Of a DNA stretch of 64,000 bases, positions 18,480 through 26,974 are shown piece after piece. The stretch's first letter is position 1; the number at the start of each line of letters is the position of its first letter. Under the pieces are notes generated by a model. It had not been told where the DNA came from and ran no database searches. It saw only the letters and a program-made list of their open reading frames with translations. The position numbers and the translations under genes were made by a program. Source of the stretch: an uncultured Oceanospirillales bacterium (GTDB lineage Bacteria; Pseudomonadota; Gammaproteobacteria; Xanthomonadales; SZUA-36); contig CAJXKA010000004.1 in assembly GCA_913055655.1 (NCBI GenBank), forward strand, positions 186,001 to 250,000. The letters are read 5' to 3'.

Positions 18480-20875
18480 AACGGCAGCTCCAGGTCGTCT
18501 CGCAGCGCCAGCATCTGCTCGCGAAACGCTTCCTGCACGCGCTCCAGCGATGCCTCGTCATCGGCATCGAAACGAAGGACCAGCACCGGCGTGGTGTTGG
18601 ACGCGCGCACCAGTCCCCAGCCATAGGGATAGTCCGCGCGTACGCCGTCGATATTGCTGACGCTGGCGCCGTCGAACACGGCTTTTTCCTGGAATTGTTC
18701 GATGAAGGCGTGATTCTCGCCCTCGTTCATGTACACCTTGAGCTCCGGCGTGCTGACCGAATCCGGCAGTTCGTCGAAAACCTCTTGCGGGCTGCGCTCG
18801 TCGGCCGCCAGGATCTCCAGCAGGCGCGCGGCGGAATAGATGCCGCAATCGAACCCGTACCAGCGGTCCTCGAAGAAAAAGTGGCCGCTCATTTCGCCGG
18901 CGAACGGCGCACCGACCTCTTTCATCCGGTTCTTCATCAGCGAATGGCCGGTTTTGTACATCTCGGGCTTGCCACCGGCCTCGCGAATGATGCCATCGAG
19001 CTTCCCGGTGCATTTCACGTCGTAGATGATGGTCGCGCCCGGGTTGCGCGACAGTACCTCGCGCGTGTACAGCATCATGACGCGATCGGCGTAGATGATG
19101 CGCCCGTCCGGTGTGACCACGCCCAGGCGGTCGGCGTCGCCGTCGAAAGCCACGCCGATATCGCCTTCCATCACTTTCAGCGACTGGATCAGGTCCTGCA
19201 GGTTTTCCGGCTCGCTGGGATCAGGATGATGGTTCGGGAAACTGCCGTCCACGTCGTCGAACATCGGCACCACTTCGGCGCCGATGGCGCGCAACACGTC
19301 GGCCGCGATGATGCCGCCGATGCCATTGCCACAGTCGGCCAGCACCTTGAGCGGCCGCTTCAGCTGGATATCGCTGGCGATGCGATCACGATAGCGCTCC
19401 AGCACCTCCTGGCCTTCCACCTTGCCCTCGCCCTCGCGCAGGTTGCCGGTGCGAATGCGCTCATACAGGCCGTAGATGTTGTCGCCGAACAGGGTCCGGC
19501 CGCCGACCATGACCTTGAAGCCGTTGTAGTCCGGCGGGTTATGGCTGCCGGTGACCATCACGCCGGTGCCGCGACCCAGTTCGTAGCAGGCGAAATACAG
19601 CACGCCCGTGGGGACCGCACCGACGTCAATCACGTCACAGCCCGTCGACAGGATGCCCTCGACCAGGCCATCGACCAGGTCGGGGCCGGAATCCCGGCCA
19701 TCGCGACCGACCACCACGGGGCCGGCCAGGCTGTCCATCGTCAGGCTGCCGACCGCCTGGCCGATCTGCCGGGCGACGTTGACGTCCAGGGTCTTGCCGA
19801 CGATGCCGCGGATATCGTATGCACGGAAAATTTCGCTGTTCAGTTCCAAGGGGTTCGTCTCTCTTTTATCGCCCAGTCGCCTGGGTGGGGCGGGCCGCTG
19901 CTGCAGGTCATGCGGCAGGTCTGCCAGCGCCGCACGGCCCTCCTCGCTCTCGGGCAATTGTTCCAGGTCCGCTTCCAGCAGGGGCTCCGTTTCGTTTTCC
20001 GGCGTGCCGATCCGGCGCCTGGCCGCATCTTCCGTGATTTCCCGCGACCGGCGCCCCACGCCCCGGTAACGGATCACGCCCCAGGCCAGCAGCAGGCAGC
20101 CGACCAGGAACAGGAGCAATCGTTCATTGCCACTGATGGTCGACACGGCGTCCGCCTGGGGATAGACGATCTGGAACATGGAACCCTGGACGGGCTTGCG
20201 CTGCTGCGTGAAGCCCACCGGCGGCGAACCCAGTTCCACCAGCCGCACCGGCGAGTTACCGCCAGTCGCATGCTCCAGCGCCAGGTAACCGGCCTCGGGC
20301 ATGGTTGAGTTGAAACGCGCCAGCACCAGGTCGGGGGTTGCCGTGACCAGGATATAGCCCTCCGGCGAGGCTTCGCCGCCCAGCCGGGCCGCTGCGGCAA
20401 CCTTCCGGTTTTCACCCGTTCCCAGCATCTGCACCGGCGAGACGCGATCGGACCAGGCGGAAAACATCATGTCGAGCACGATAAAGCCACCATCGCCGAG
20501 GTCGTCGAAACTGGACATCAGGGCGTCCGGTCCGAATACCTGGACCGAATCGATCTCGCTCACGTGGGTCTGCAACCTTTCAAGCAGGGCGTCCCGTCCG
20601 TCATTTTCGGTGAGCACGGATTCAGCCTGCACCTGGATCGTGTCGCTCATCAGCAGGTTGCGCAGCTGCACCACCGGCTCGCGCAGGCTGTTGTGCAGGC
20701 GCTCGCCCTGGGCCAGCGCCTTTTCACTGTTGCGCGAATCGGCGCTGTCACCAAAGAGCAGCACCGCGGACACGGCGATGATGACCAGGCCGGCGATGAT
20801 GTAAGGCCACGGGCCGGACAGCAAACCGCCACCACGCCGGCGCTGCGTTTTCCTGGCCATGGCGCCGAGATCCAT
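18476..20875 (-). CDS. algC: Phosphomannomutase/phosphoglucomutase with membrane-anchored N-terminal domain
   Basis: This interconverts hexose-6- and hexose-1-phosphates for exopolysaccharide and LPS sugars. The catalytic half starts near residue 346 (EIFRAYDIRG). It has the phosphoserine loop TGSHNPPDYNG with Ser444, the metal loop DGDADRLG, the sugar loop GEMSGHFFF and the phosphate-binding RASNTTPVLVLRF. Ahead of it lie about 340 residues: a membrane helix (22-41), a roughly 210-residue domain that should face the periplasm, a second helix (253-270) and a charged linker. Long forms of AlgC occur in other gammaproteobacteria. Its ATG overlaps the dut stop (ATGA). Confidence 0.93.
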   Translation of the reverse strand: MDLGAMARKTQRRRGGGLLSGPWPYIIAGLVIIAVSAVLLFGDSADSRNSEKALAQGERLHNSLREPVVQLRNLLMSDTIQVQAESVLTENDGRDALLERLQTHVSEIDSVQVFGPDALMSSFDDLGDGGFIVLDMMFSAWSDRVSPVQMLGTGENRKVAAAARLGGEASPEGYILVTATPDLVLARFNSTMPEAGYLALEHATGGNSPVRLVELGSPPVGFTQQRKPVQGSMFQIVYPQADAVSTISGNERLLLFLVGCLLLAWGVIRYRGVGRRSREITEDAARRRIGTPENETEPLLEADLEQLPESEEGRAALADLPHDLQQRPAPPRRLGDKRETNPLELNSEIFRAYDIRGIVGKTLDVNVARQIGQAVGSLTMDSLAGPVVVGRDGRDSGPDLVDGLVEGILSTGCDVIDVGAVPTGVLYFACYELGRGTGVMVTGSHNPPDYNGFKVMVGGRTLFGDNIYGLYERIRTGNLREGEGKVEGQEVLERYRDRIASDIQLKRPLKVLADCGNGIGGIIAADVLRAIGAEVVPMFDDVDGSFPNHHPDPSEPENLQDLIQSLKVMEGDIGVAFDGDADRLGVVTPDGRIIYADRVMMLYTREVLSRNPGATIIYDVKCTGKLDGIIREAGGKPEMYKTGHSLMKNRMKEVGAPFAGEMSGHFFFEDRWYGFDCGIYSAARLLEILAADERSPQEVFDELPDSVSTPELKVYMNEGENHAFIEQFQEKAVFDGASVSNIDGVRADYPYGWGLVRASNTTPVLVLRFDADDEASLERVQEAFREQMLALRDDLELPF

Positions 20876-21348
20876 CAGCCGCGTCCCGTATGCCCGAAAC
20901 CGCCCGCACCACGTGCGCTGGCTTCAAAATCGTCGACGATTTCCCACCGCGCCTGCACCACCGGCACAAAAACCAGCTGCGCGATGCGCATGCCGCGCTC
21001 GACCGTGAACGGTGTTTCCGAACGGTTCCAGCAGGAGACGTAAAGTTGCCCCTGGTAGTCGCTGTCGATAAGCCCCACCAGGTTGCCCAGTACCAGGCCG
21101 TGTTTGTGCCCGAGGCCGGACCGCGGCAGGATCACGGCGGCGAGTGCCGGGTCGGCAATGTGCATCGCGAAACCCGTGGGGATCAGTTCAGTCTGCCCCG
21201 GTTCGATGACGAGATCCGCCTGCACGCAGGCGCGCAGGTCCAGGCCCGCCGAGCCGTCGGTGGCATATTCAGGCAAAGGAATATCCGACCCCAGCGAGGA
21301 GTCGAGCACTCGCAACCTGATCGGTGGCCGATCAGTGTTCCCCGTCAT
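20875..21348 (-). CDS. dut: Deoxyuridine 5'-triphosphate nucleotidohydrolase (dUTPase)
   Basis: This hydrolyses dUTP to dUMP and PPi, keeping uracil out of DNA and feeding dTMP synthesis. It has 157 aa, a typical trimeric dUTPase. The five motifs are present, including [10 protein letters not shown] (motif 1), [14 protein letters not shown] (motif 2), GLIDSDYQG (motif 3) and the C-terminal [13 protein letters not shown] (motif 5). It heads the dut-algC pair; the coaBC gene often found upstream is replaced by divergent radC. Confidence 0.97.
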   Translation of the reverse strand: MTGNTDRPPIRLRVLDSSLGSDIPLPEYATDGSAGLDLRACVQADLVIEPGQTELIPTGFAMHIADPALAAVILPRSGLGHKHGLVLGNLVGLIDSDYQGQLYVSCWNRSETPFTVERGMRIAQLVFVPVVQARWEIVDDFEASARGAGGFGHTGRG

Positions 21349-21561
21349 GAATCCCTCCCCGGGCCATGCGGGGTGCTGGCAATTGAATCAAAACGCCTGG
21401 CCTCCCTTACGCGCGGTTCTGTTTCGACCGCTTGGCGATCCGCCTTCCGTGCGGGTGTCCATCATACCAATCCGCTGCCCAAATACACCCGTTTTTCATC
21501 TTCGGCTTACATTCAGCCGGGTCAATATCCTATTCCGGTCGCACCCGCGACGCGCCAGACT

Positions 21562-22257
21562 ATGGCCATGGACAAGGGGAGAGGAAAGGCCGAGACCATC
21601 CGCGACGCGGTCACGCCGCTAACGGCGACCACCACGGAACCACCCGTTGACGGCACCGGCGACGCCGAGCTGCTGGCGCGATTCCTGGGCTTTGGCCAGC
21701 AGCCACCGGCCATTGGGCAATGCCACCAGGCACTGCGCCGATTTGGCGGCCTTCGTGGCCTGCTGGACGCGGAACCCGAGCGCGTCGCTACCTGCCCGGG
21801 CTTCGATGCCCGCCGCGCCCAGCAGGTCATGGCCGGCCGCGAACTCTACCGCCGCCAGTTGCAACAGGGCCTGCAGCGCGGCCGTGCGCTGACCAGCCCC
21901 GCGGAAACGCTGGAGTACCTGCGCGCGGCGCTACGCGACCGGCGGCGAGAGATCTTCACCTGCCTGTTCCTGGACACCCGGCATCGCGTCATCGCCTGCG
22001 AGGAAGTCTTCAAGGGCTCCATCGATGGCGCCTGCGTCTACCCGCGCGTGGTGGCCGAAAAGGCGCTGCGCCATGGCGCGGCGGCGGTCATCGTGGCGCA
22101 CAACCACCCGTCCGGCATCACCGAACCCAGCCTCGCGGACCAGGCCATCACACGCCGTTTGAAGGATGCGCTCTCACTGCTGGAGATCCGGTTGCTGGAC
22201 CATTTCGTCATCGGCGAGGGTGAACCGGTCTCGATGGCGAGCCGTGGCATGCTCTGA
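21562..22257 (+). CDS. radC: RadC family JAB/MPN-type protein
   Basis: The 231-aa protein has an N-terminal helix-hairpin-helix-like region ([12 protein letters not shown]) and a C-terminal JAB1/MPN+ domain with the zinc motif [18 protein letters not shown]. The in vivo role of RadC remains unclear; an original link to DNA repair was later questioned. The usual RPRER-type opening motif is missing, so the N-terminus diverges from common RadC proteins. ATG at 21562 and 21568 are both possible. It is upstream of rpmB, as in many gammaproteobacteria. Confidence 0.9.
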   Translation: MAMDKGRGKAETIRDAVTPLTATTTEPPVDGTGDAELLARFLGFGQQPPAIGQCHQALRRFGGLRGLLDAEPERVATCPGFDARRAQQVMAGRELYRRQLQQGLQRGRALTSPAETLEYLRAALRDRRREIFTCLFLDTRHRVIACEEVFKGSIDGACVYPRVVAEKALRHGAAAVIVAHNHPSGITEPSLADQAITRRLKDALSLLEIRLLDHFVIGEGEPVSMASRGML

Positions 22258-22271
22258 AACACCGAAAAAGC

Positions 22272-22300
22272 TTGCATCGGTCAAAATCCTGCGGTATAAA
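22272..22300 (+). promoter_or_regulatory. Sigma70-type promoter for rpmB-rpmG
   Basis: TTGCAT (22272-22277) and TATAAA (22295-22300) are separated by exactly 17 bp. They lie just after the radC stop and about 40 bp before the rpmB start, so the ribosomal genes can be transcribed independently of radC. Confidence 0.75.
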
Positions 22301-22340
22301 GTGCGGCTCTTTTTTGCACCAGTCGCTACGGGAAACTCCG

Positions 22341-22577
22341 ATGTCCAGAGTCTGCCAGGTCACCGGCAAAAAGCCGATGTCCGGAAACAACGTGTCGCAT
22401 TCCAACATCAAGCGGAAGCGGCGTTTTCTGCCCAACCTCCATACCCACCGTTTCTGGGTGGAAAACGAGAACCGTTGGGTGAAACTTCGCGTCTCCACGA
22501 AAGGCCTGCGGATTATCGACAAGAAAGGCATCGACGCCGTTCTTACCGATCTGCGCGCCCGTGGCGAACGCGTCTAA
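22341..22577 (+). CDS. rpmB: 50S ribosomal protein L28
   Basis: This is a large-subunit protein of 78 aa starting [12 protein letters not shown], with [17 protein letters not shown] and the family's C-terminal [10 protein letters not shown]. Only one cysteine is present, so it is not the zinc-binding form. GGGAAAC upstream of the ATG may be the ribosome site. rpmG follows 14 bp later, the standard pair. Confidence 0.98.
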   Translation: MSRVCQVTGKKPMSGNNVSHSNIKRKRRFLPNLHTHRFWVENENRWVKLRVSTKGLRIIDKKGIDAVLTDLRARGERV

Positions 22578-22591
22578 CCGAGGATTTAGCC

Positions 22592-22759
22592 ATGGCCAAG
22601 TCAGCACGTGAAAAGATTCGCCTGGTGTCCTCAGCCGACACCGGCCACTTCTACACCACGGACAAGAACAAGAAGAACATGCCGGGCAAGATGGAGATCA
22701 AGAAGTACGATCCCGTCGTCCGCAAGCACGTGATGTACAAGGAAGCGAAGATCAAGTAA
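22592..22759 (+). CDS. rpmG: 50S ribosomal protein L33
   Basis: This 55-aa large-subunit protein starts [20 protein letters not shown] and ends [19 protein letters not shown]. It contains no cysteines and is therefore the zinc-independent form. GAGG upstream of the ATG at 22592 is a plausible ribosome site. It is the last gene of the rpmB operon and is followed by two hairpins. Confidence 0.98.
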   Translation: MAKSAREKIRLVSSADTGHFYTTDKNKKNMPGKMEIKKYDPVVRKHVMYKEAKIK

Positions 22760-22766
22760 TCGCTTT

Positions 22767-22826
22767 GCCCCACGGGGCAGCTTTTACCGATCTGGAATGA
22801 CCCGCCCTCGTGGCGGGTTTTTCTTT
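22767..22826 (+). terminator. Rho-independent terminator(s) after rpmG
   Basis: A first hairpin, GCCCC/GGGGC at about 22767-22778, is followed by a short T run. A second, stronger one pairs CCCGCC (22801-22806) with GGCGGG (22812-22817) around the loop CTCGT and is followed by TTTTTCTTT. The same loop occurs in the groEL terminator. Confidence 0.85.
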
Positions 22827-22828
22827 GC

Positions 22829-22910
22829 GTGAGTCGGGGAATCGGGGAATCGGTGAGACGGTGAAACGGTGAGACGCCGCGCTGCGCGCGGCTGGTGAAA
22901 CGGTAAAACC
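22829..22910 (+). repeat. Octamer array 1 (GTGARACG / GGGAATCG units)
   Basis: Nine 8-bp elements run in one phase: GTGAGTCG, GGGAATCG twice, GTGAGACG, GTGAAACG, GTGAGACG, then an 18-bp GC-rich interruption that can itself fold, then GTGAAACG and the degenerate GTAAAACC. The array begins a few bases after the rpmG terminator. It faces array 2 in opposite orientation, so the gap could form a long imperfect cruciform. Confidence 0.85.
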
Positions 22911-22940
22911 TCTCAGCCCGGGGTGTTTTCGCCCTTCTCA

Positions 22941-23012
22941 CCGATTCCCCGATTCCCCGATTCCCCGCCTCACCGTCTCACCGTCTCACCGTCCCGCCGT
23001 CTCACCGTTTCA
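22941..23012 (-). repeat. Octamer array 2, starting at the hydantoinase stop codon
   Basis: Nine contiguous 8-bp units read on the minus strand: TGAAACGG, TGAGACGG, CGGGACGG, TGAGACGG twice, TGAGGCGG and GGAATCGG three times. The first three bases of the first unit are the TGA stop codon of the hydantoinase gene, whose last codon is CGG. There is no gap between units. Confidence 0.9.
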
Positions 23013-25052
23013 CCGCTCCACGACGATGTTGCCGAGCTTGTCCAGGCTCGCGTGCCAGCCACGCGGAATCCAGGCTGTGCCAACCGTGTCGGTGATGATG
23101 GCCGGTCCGTCGATCGCGGATGTTCGGCTCGCTTCCAGTTCAGTGCGTTCATAAACGGGAACGTCGATGTCCAGGCCGGGGAGCCGGGTGGTGCGCGGCG
23201 CCGGGGATTTGTTCCCGCGTATCGCGGCGTCTTTGGCGGAACGGCCAGGTTTGTCTTCGGCCGGCAGGTCCGGCATGGGCGCCGGCGCGCGAGTCGATAA
23301 CCGCAGGTTCACCAGTTCAACGGGCTGCTGCAGTCGATAGCCACTGGCTGCCTCATGCGCGCGGGCGAAGGACTCGGCAGGGTCGGTGCCCGGCTCGAAA
23401 TCGACCAGCATGCCGCCGCTTTGCCCCCGGTATCGCAGCTCGAGTCGCGCGGAGAACGCCAACGAGTGCGGGTCCTGCCCTTCCCCGGCAAGCGCGGTCG
23501 CAGCCTTGTCCTGCATCGCGCCAAACCGTTCTGAAAGTGCTTCATCCGTCCATTCGGACAGCAGGCCGAGGATCGCCTCGACGGTGTCACGGCCGGGGGC
23601 GGAGGCGAGCATGCCCTGCGCGGACAGCACACCGGCCCGGCGCGGCAGCACGACCCGCCGCATGCCCAGCAGTTCCGCCAGCTCGCAGGCGTGCAGGCCA
23701 CCCGCGCCGCCGAAGCAGAACAGTTCGTCTCCGCGCGGATCATGGCCGCGTTCGACGGAGATGACGCGTAACGCACGGGCCATGTGTTCGTTGGCCATGC
23801 GGATGACACCCTGCGCGGCCTCCAGGACATCGCAACCCATGGCGATCGCCAGTCGTAACAGGGCCGCCGACGCAGCGTCATGATCCAGCTCCAGGTATCC
23901 GCCCAGCCGGGCACCGGGGGGAATGCGGCCCAGGACCACGTTGGCATCGGTGACCGTGACTTCATTGCCCCCATTGCCGTAGCAGGCAGGGCCGGGCACC
24001 GCGCCGGCCGATTCCGGGCCCACCAACAGCATGCCGCCGCTGTCGACCCGCGCAATCGAGCCGCCACCGGCGCCGATCGTGTGAATGTCGACCGTGGGGA
24101 TGGTCAGCGGCCAGCGGCCCATGCGCGATGTCGTCGTCAGCGGAATACGGCCGTCCACCAGCGCGACGTCGGTGGAGGTCCCGCCCATGTCGAAGGTCAG
24201 CATGCGTTTGGCGCCCATCATCCGACCCAGCTGCGCGGCAGCGGCAATGCCACCGGCTGGACCGGACAATAGCAGGCGAACGGCATGATCGGCGGCGGCG
24301 GGGGCCGCTACCGTGGTGCCGGCGCTTTGCATCACCGCGATCCGTGCATGGGGCAGTCGCCCTGCCAGTTGCGCAAGGTAGCGCTGGATGACCGGGCCGA
24401 CGCTGGCGTTCAGCCAGGTGGCGACACCCCGCTCAAACTCGCGCGCCTCCGGCAGGACCTCGCTGGACAGGGAAAGGAACCATCGTTCGCCCAATGCCTT
24501 CGCAATCCGCTGTTCCTCTTCCGGGCACAGGAATGAAAAGATCAGGTTGACCGCAACGGCATCGACGCCTGCGCTTTCGATGGCGTCGACAAGCGCCGAC
24601 AGTTCCTCGTCCGCGGCCCGCGTCACGGTCCGGCCTTCGGCATCGATCCGGGTGCTGGCCTCGAAGCATTGCCGGGCCGGGACCGGTGGCGCCGTCTCCG
24701 GCTGTTCGAGCCGGTAGACCGTTTCACGCTCCTGGCGCCCAAGGGTCAGCACATCGGCGAATCCGGTGCTGGTGACGTACGCAACGCGCGCGCCCTTTCC
24801 CTCGAGAACGGCATTGGTGCCGACCGTGGTGCCGTGCACGATATCGATCTCCCGGTCTGCCAGGCCCAGGCGGTGGATGCCCTCGAAAATGGCCCGTGAC
24901 GGATCATCCGGAGTCGACAGCACCTTGCAATGTCTTAACGCGCCGGCCTGCAGGGCGACGAAGTCCGTAAATGTTCCGCCCGTGTCCACGCCGACCAGCG
25001 GCCGGGCGGCCGGGTCCAGTTCGGGCTGGCGGTTTGACGGCTCGTCGTGCAC
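23010..25052 (-). CDS. Hydantoinase/oxoprolinase family protein, A subunit (HyuA type)
   Basis: This is an ATP-dependent cyclic amide hydrolase family, with N-methylhydantoinase, 5-oxoprolinase and acetone carboxylase subunits as members; the substrate cannot be told. The 680-aa protein has an N-terminal actin-like fold with LVGVDTGGTFTDF and GTTVGTNAVLEGKG, then the hydantoinase A core with MLTFDMGGTSTDVALVDG and IGAGGGSIARVD. It starts at a GTG. The family normally works with a B subunit encoded next door; none is present here. The stop codon is embedded in octamer array 2. Confidence 0.88.
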   Translation of the reverse strand: MHDEPSNRQPELDPAARPLVGVDTGGTFTDFVALQAGALRHCKVLSTPDDPSRAIFEGIHRLGLADREIDIVHGTTVGTNAVLEGKGARVAYVTSTGFADVLTLGRQERETVYRLEQPETAPPVPARQCFEASTRIDAEGRTVTRAADEELSALVDAIESAGVDAVAVNLIFSFLCPEEEQRIAKALGERWFLSLSSEVLPEAREFERGVATWLNASVGPVIQRYLAQLAGRLPHARIAVMQSAGTTVAAPAAADHAVRLLLSGPAGGIAAAAQLGRMMGAKRMLTFDMGGTSTDVALVDGRIPLTTTSRMGRWPLTIPTVDIHTIGAGGGSIARVDSGGMLLVGPESAGAVPGPACYGNGGNEVTVTDANVVLGRIPPGARLGGYLELDHDAASAALLRLAIAMGCDVLEAAQGVIRMANEHMARALRVISVERGHDPRGDELFCFGGAGGLHACELAELLGMRRVVLPRRAGVLSAQGMLASAPGRDTVEAILGLLSEWTDEALSERFGAMQDKAATALAGEGQDPHSLAFSARLELRYRGQSGGMLVDFEPGTDPAESFARAHEAASGYRLQQPVELVNLRLSTRAPAPMPDLPAEDKPGRSAKDAAIRGNKSPAPRTTRLPGLDIDVPVYERTELEASRTSAIDGPAIITDTVGTAWIPRGWHASLDKLGNIVVER

Positions 25053-25152
25053 CGGCGGTATTTTTCCCCTGGCAGGCGGCCATAACCGGCCGCGGATGTC
25101 GTATTGTAAGGTCCGCGACGCGCCCCATCATGCCTCGATTCCGGATACAGAC

Positions 25153-25962
25153 ATGCCCGAATTGCCCGAAGTTGAAACCACCCGCCGGGGGATTGCCCCC
25201 TGGGTGGAGAACACGGTCATCGAAAAGATAGTCGTACGTGATGCACGGCTTCGCTGGCCGGTGTCTGGAGACGTCCACCGCGCGGAAGGCCGTCCGGTGA
25301 CCTCGCTGGCGCGGCGGGCCAAGTACCTGCTGATCGGCGTCGACGGCGGTGCGCTGATGCTGCACCTGGGCATGTCCGGCTCCGTTCGCGTACTGACGGG
25401 CCCGGCCGAACCCAGGAAGCATGACCATGTCGACATTGTCACCGGCCGGGGCACGATTCGCTTCACCGACCCCCGTCGTTTCGGCTCGTTGCACTGGGTG
25501 CCCGACCCCGTCGAGGCCCACCCGCTGTTACGCGACCTGGGTCCCGAGCCGCTGGGACCGGCATTTAACGGTGAACACCTGTGGCGAAAAGCGAGCGGGT
25601 CAAAGCGCTCGGTGAAGACCTTCGTCATGGACGGCAAGGTGGTCGTGGGCGTCGGCAACATTTACGCCTCCGAGGCCCTGTACATGGCCGGCATTCACCC
25701 GACACGCGCCGCGGGGCGGGTCAGCCGGGAACGGTATGACGCGCTGGCGGCGGCCATACGCGACGTGCTGGGCCGGGCCATCGAGGCCGGCGGTACGACG
25801 TTGCGGGATTTCAGCAGTGCGAAAGGCACGCCGGGCTACTTCGCCCAGGACCTGCTGGTCTACGACCGTGCGGGCAAACCCTGTTTCCAGTGCGGCGATG
25901 CAATCCGGCGGAAAGTGATCGGGCAGCGGGCCAGTTACTACTGCGTACGCTGCCAGCGGTGA
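25153..25962 (+). CDS. mutM: Formamidopyrimidine-DNA glycosylase (Fpg/MutM)
   Basis: This bifunctional base-excision enzyme removes 8-oxoguanine and FapyG. It has 269 aa. The catalytic N-terminal proline and glutamate are in MPELPEVETT, Lys57 in SLARRAKYLL, and the helix-two-turn-helix region has KVVVGVGNIYASE. The C-terminal zinc finger uses Cys244, Cys247, Cys264 and Cys267. ATG at 25153 preserves Pro2 and is certain. Its last codon CGG and TGA stop open octamer array 3. Confidence 0.98.
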   Translation: MPELPEVETTRRGIAPWVENTVIEKIVVRDARLRWPVSGDVHRAEGRPVTSLARRAKYLLIGVDGGALMLHLGMSGSVRVLTGPAEPRKHDHVDIVTGRGTIRFTDPRRFGSLHWVPDPVEAHPLLRDLGPEPLGPAFNGEHLWRKASGSKRSVKTFVMDGKVVVGVGNIYASEALYMAGIHPTRAAGRVSRERYDALAAAIRDVLGRAIEAGGTTLRDFSSAKGTPGYFAQDLLVYDRAGKPCFQCGDAIRRKVIGQRASYYCVRCQR

Positions 25963-25991
25963 CTCGGGGAATCGGGGAATCGGGGAATCGG
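25960..25991 (+). repeat. Octamer array 3, starting at the mutM stop codon
   Basis: Four units follow in phase: TGACTCGG, then GGAATCGG three times, with a degenerate GGCAGGG remnant. The TGA of the first unit is the mutM stop codon. The array fills the short gap between mutM and the convergent small-protein gene, whose stop lies at 25999. Confidence 0.85.
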
Positions 25992-25998
25992 GGCAGGG

Positions 25999-26208
25999 TC
26001 AGTCTTCGCGGTTCGGGTCGAGTTGTTTTTCCATGCGGTCCTGCTGGGCCTTCACGGCGTCAAGGTGTTGCTGCTCGAAGCCCTCGGCTTTTTTCAGGAC
26101 CTTCACCTGGTCGCCGATAAAGGTGTCTTCGACGGCCATGGGTTCGGGTTCCGGCCAGAATTTCCAGACCAGCAGTGCGACAAGAATGAGTCCGATCAGC
26201 CAGCGCAT
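25999..26208 (-). CDS. Small membrane-anchored protein of unknown function
   Basis: The 69-aa product has one N-terminal membrane helix (MRWLIGLILVALLVWKFW), a short linker rich in Pro and Glu, and a charged C-terminal helix (KVLKKAEGFEQQHLDAVKAQ) that could coil. No family is recognised. It is the last gene of the aroQ-accBC-prmA operon, 29 bp after tdk. The topology suggests a cytoplasmic helix tethered to the inner membrane, perhaps an assembly or partner-binding factor (inference). Confidence 0.65.
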   Translation of the reverse strand: MRWLIGLILVALLVWKFWPEPEPMAVEDTFIGDQVKVLKKAEGFEQQHLDAVKAQQDRMEKQLDPNRED

Positions 26209-26237
26209 GGCCTCAGCTTAACACCGGCTGACGGCCG

Positions 26238-26921
26238 CTACAGCAGTGGCGGCAGGTCGTTGTCATCGGCCTCTTCGACCTCGTTGGCACCGGGTTCGGG
26301 GGCTGCCCGGGCGGGCACCGGTTCGAAGAACTTGACGCGACGACCGCCCTCGAACACGTTCTTGAATTCCACCCGGCTGACCGACACGTAGCGATCGTTG
26401 CCGCCGATTTCCACCTGGTCGCCGTCGCGCAGCGCGTAACCGTCGCCGTCGACACGCACCACCATGGTGGCCTTGCGACCGGTGTGGCAAATCGTCTTCA
26501 ACTCCTGTAACTCATCCGCCCAGGCCAGCAATTGCGCGCTGCCCTCGAAAAGTTCGCCACGGAAATCCGTGCGCAATCCGAAACAGAGCACCGGGATGTC
26601 CAGCCGATCGACCACCTCGGTCAGCTGATAGACCTGGTCGCGGGACAGGAACTGCGCCTCGTCGACCAGCACGCAGTGAACATTCCGGTCATCCAGTTCC
26701 GCCCGTGTGCGCTCCAGCAGGTCGGTGCCCTCGTCAAACACCACCGCGTCGGCGGCCAGGCCGATGCGCGAACGGATCTGGCCCACGCGGTAGCGGTCAT
26801 CCAGCCGTGGCGTGAACAACAGGGGGTTCATGCCGCGTTCGCGGTAGTTGTGCGCGGACTGGAGCAGCACCGTCGTTTTTCCGGCGTTCATCGCCGAGTA
26901 GTAGAAATAGAGCTTCGCCAT
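26238..26921 (-). CDS. tdk: Thymidine kinase (type II)
   Basis: This phosphorylates salvaged thymidine. The 227-aa protein has the P-loop SAMNAGKTT, the Walker B-like VLVDEAQFL and the lasso-domain ATICH-like element [12 protein letters not shown], followed by [13 protein letters not shown]. Type II enzymes commonly end the lasso with a C-x-x-H zinc pair (YVSVCRKH-like); here it reads YVSVSRVEF, so the structural zinc site is probably reduced or lost. A proline/glutamate-rich tail of about 40 residues follows. It lies 53 bp after the acyltransferase gene. Confidence 0.94.
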   Translation of the reverse strand: MAKLYFYYSAMNAGKTTVLLQSAHNYRERGMNPLLFTPRLDDRYRVGQIRSRIGLAADAVVFDEGTDLLERTRAELDDRNVHCVLVDEAQFLSRDQVYQLTEVVDRLDIPVLCFGLRTDFRGELFEGSAQLLAWADELQELKTICHTGRKATMVVRVDGDGYALRDGDQVEIGGNDRYVSVSRVEFKNVFEGGRRVKFFEPVPARAAPEPGANEVEEADDNDLPPLL

Positions 26922-26974
26922 GGGAAATGTCTGCGGGGTTCAGTCGCCCATCATCCGGCAAGCGGGACAGCGGT

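Noticed and set aside
22829-23012. Octamer arrays as a CRISPR array
   Set aside because: The period is 8 bp without spacers, and no cas genes are present.
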